Of a stretch of 14,149 nucleotides of DNA, positions 13,207 through 14,149 are shown piece after piece. The stretch's first letter is position 1. Every line of letters starts with the position of its first letter. The stretch spans positions 1-14,149 of the forward strand of contig DIRC01000014.1 in NCBI GenBank assembly GCA_002427465.1. Direction: 5' to 3'. This DNA is from Clostridiales bacterium UBA5446. Its GTDB lineage: Bacteria > Bacillota > Clostridia > Oscillospirales > Oscillospiraceae. Made by a program: the position numbers and the translations under genes. The notes under the pieces were generated by a model, which was not told where the DNA came from, made no database searches, and saw only the letters and a program-made list of their open reading frames with translations.

Positions 13207-13722
13207 TTATTTTGAAGCAGGGCCGCGGTTTAGCCTTTCAAGGGCCCGTATCAGGTACATGGCGCCAAATCCGGTGAATACGCCGGTGACGACGCCGGAA
13301 GCCACGAGGGCCGGCGCGTAGACAAGGATTGAGGGCGTCCCGCTGACCCATACGGCGGCGGCAAGCTGCCCGGCATTGTGGGCCAGGGCCGCAAAGGTGC
13401 TGACCACCCAGAGGAGTTTTCGGGGAAAGAGGTTTACGGTAAGACACATGACCAGGTATGCGAAAAGGCCGCCGGCGGCGCTGAATATCAGCGCGGATAC
13501 GCTCCCCGTGAAAACGCTGCCCAGCAGAATCCGGACCGCCAGGACGGCGCCGGCCTCCCTCCGGCCGAGAACAGCCATGGCAACCAGGGTGACGATGTTT
13601 GAAAGCCCCAGCTTGATGCCCGGAATCGGGACGGGAGGAGGCAGCTGGGCCTCCGCCACGAAGATGGTGAGGGCTATGGCGGCAAGGGCCGCCATAAGCG
13701 CAAGGCGTTTTGTCCGGCTCAT
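13207..13722 (-). CDS. Gx transporter family membrane protein (Hpre_diP_synt_I)
   Basis: This 171-residue, very hydrophobic protein has about five membrane segments (near 6-24, 40-53, 57-78, 80-97 and 135-160). PIPGIKLGLSNIVTL (32-46) and AHNAGQLAAA (114-123) are hallmarks of the Gx transporter family (PF07456). Databases often call this family heptaprenyl diphosphate synthase component I. It has no prenyltransferase motif such as DDxxD and looks more like a small substrate-binding membrane subunit, so I regard that name as unsafe. The frame extends 14 codons further upstream, but the ATG at 13722 gives the expected Lys/Arg-rich N-terminus and overlaps the stop of the NusG-domain-II gene (ATGA), which indicates translational coupling. 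The substrate is unknown. Confidence 0.85.
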   Translation of the reverse strand: MSRTKRLALMAALAAIALTIFVAEAQLPPPVPIPGIKLGLSNIVTLVAMAVLGRREAGAVLAVRILLGSVFTGSVSALIFSAAGGLFAYLVMCLTVNLFPRKLLWVVSTFAALAHNAGQLAAAVWVSGTPSILVYAPALVASGVVTGVFTGFGAMYLIRALERLNRGPASK

Positions 13723-14069
13723 GGTTCGCCCCGGATTTCTATCACCAGCCGGTGGGGCATGCATACGATCGGAATGGCGGAATCGGCAATGGCGCCCTGG
13801 GCAACACAGATCTGGTCGGGGCAGTCGGCCTCGGTGACTGCGATGGCGCCGTGGGACACATGGATGACGTTGCTGCCGTACTCGCTGCTGACTTCAAATT
13901 CGTAGGGGATGGTAACGGCGTTCAGATCAATGGATTCGATCAGCTCGCCGTCCAGCCAGATGTCGGCGACAGAGCCGGCATCTCCCGTATTTTTCAGCCA
14001 TAAGAACACTCCGCAGCCCAGGATGAACAACGCGGAGAACAAAAAGCCCCAAAATTTCGTCTGTTTCAT
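13719..14069 (-). CDS. NusG domain II-containing membrane-anchored protein
   Basis: This 116-residue protein has an N-terminal hydrophobic anchor (about 7-25, no lipobox in the usual place) and an extracytoplasmic beta-rich domain (about 34-114) matching NusG_II. It keeps the family's cysteine pattern CPDQIC (Cys83, Cys88) and PIVCMP (Cys103), and ends in LVIEI. Despite the name it lacks the NusG N-terminal and KOW transcription domains, so it is not an elongation factor. In Firmicutes such genes commonly sit beside Gx transporter genes and sometimes near FMN-binding or Rnf-type redox genes, suggesting a role in an exported redox or cofactor process; this is inference. No ribosome binding site precedes the ATG, and the promoter places the transcript start on or next to it. 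Confidence 0.85.
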   Translation of the reverse strand: MKQTKFWGFLFSALFILGCGVFLWLKNTGDAGSVADIWLDGELIESIDLNAVTIPYEFEVSSEYGSNVIHVSHGAIAVTEADCPDQICVAQGAIADSAIPIVCMPHRLVIEIRGEP

Positions 14070-14075
14070 AGGGCT

Positions 14076-14104
14076 ATTTTATCGCCCACCGGGGCAGTTG
14101 TCAA
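14076..14104 (-). promoter_or_regulatory. Strong promoter of the NusG_II-Gx operon, predicting a leaderless mRNA
   Basis: On the - strand, a perfect TTGACA (14104-14099), a 17-base spacer and TAAAAT (14081-14076) form a strong SigA promoter. Only six bases separate the -10 from the ATG at 14069, so the expected +1 falls on the A of the start codon. Confidence 0.75.
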
Positions 14105-14127
14105 TTGTCGGCGTTATATGGTATAAT
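14098..14127 (+). promoter_or_regulatory. Possible divergent promoter for a gene beyond the window
   Basis: TTGTCA (14098-14103), an 18-base spacer and TATAAT (14122-14127) preceded by TGG (extended -10) read rightwards. Its -35 shares bases with the -35 of the opposing NusG_II promoter. The TATAAT is also part of a palindrome, so the match could be incidental. The gene it would serve is not in the window. Confidence 0.4.
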
Positions 14128-14148
14128 AGCCGCCAATCGGCTATTATA
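14122..14148. repeat. Perfect 11-bp inverted repeat at the right edge
   Basis: TATAATAGCCG (14122-14132) and CGGCTATTATA (14138-14148) flank a CCAAT loop. It may be an operator over the rightward promoter or a terminator for a gene entering from the right. No clear U-tract follows on the - strand, and on the + strand the window ends. Confidence 0.6.
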
Positions 14149-14149
14149 T

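Noticed and set aside
1..14149. CRISPR arrays, tRNA or rRNA genes, insertion sequences, phage or defence genes
   Set aside because: No regularly spaced repeats, RNA gene signatures, transposase, integrase or nuclease motifs were seen on either strand.

Overview
The window looks like the chromosome of a GC-rich anaerobic Firmicute, probably class Clostridia and perhaps an Oscillospiraceae-type lineage. The evidence is GC-rich codon use together with SigA-type promoters, GGAGG-type ribosome binding sites, a Gx-transporter/NusG-domain-II gene pair, a DUF362 protein carrying two 4Fe-4S clusters, and tandem CNNM/CorC genes. The class-level call is reasonable; the family is a guess. I see no rRNA, tRNA, CRISPR array, insertion sequence or phage gene. 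This is mostly housekeeping metabolism, and the more interesting signals are regulatory.

Layout. Positions 1-4282 hold the distal part of a histidine operon on the + strand: hisC (5' end outside the window), hisB, hisH, hisA, hisF and the fused hisIE. The genes overlap or almost touch, so they are probably translationally coupled. Together they cover the HisB-HisC dehydration and transamination steps, the HisA isomerase step, the HisH/HisF glutamine amidotransferase-cyclase, and the two early HisI/HisE steps. hisG and hisD are not seen and may lie upstream. A clear promoter at 4295-4323 then starts a two-gene operon of paralogous CNNM/CorC membrane proteins (4362-6904).

Positions 6952-9510 are a divergent pair: a PutP-type Na+/solute symporter on the - strand and a LysR-type regulator on the + strand. 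Their 120-bp intergenic region carries a full-consensus SigA promoter for the regulator, an opposing promoter for putP, and a palindrome over the regulator's promoter. galE follows on the + strand with its own extended -10 promoter (9567-10658). Convergent to it is ilvE, a branched-chain aminotransferase (10704-11774, - strand). A divergent AT-rich spacer separates ilvE from a DUF362/ferredoxin protein (11979-13115, + strand). Convergent to that is a two-gene - strand operon encoding a NusG-domain-II protein and a Gx-type membrane protein (13207-14069).

All three convergent gene pairs (CNNM/putP, galE/ilvE, DUF362/Gx) are separated by one perfect, symmetric hairpin that can terminate transcription from both sides. 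Points worth a second look are: the putP/LysR promoter architecture; a GalE with Cys at the position that controls acceptance of N-acetylated sugars; a predicted leaderless mRNA for the NusG-domain-II gene; two hairpins with the same outer stem flanking that operon; and a composition shift inside the first CNNM gene. I found no convincing undescribed multi-gene system.
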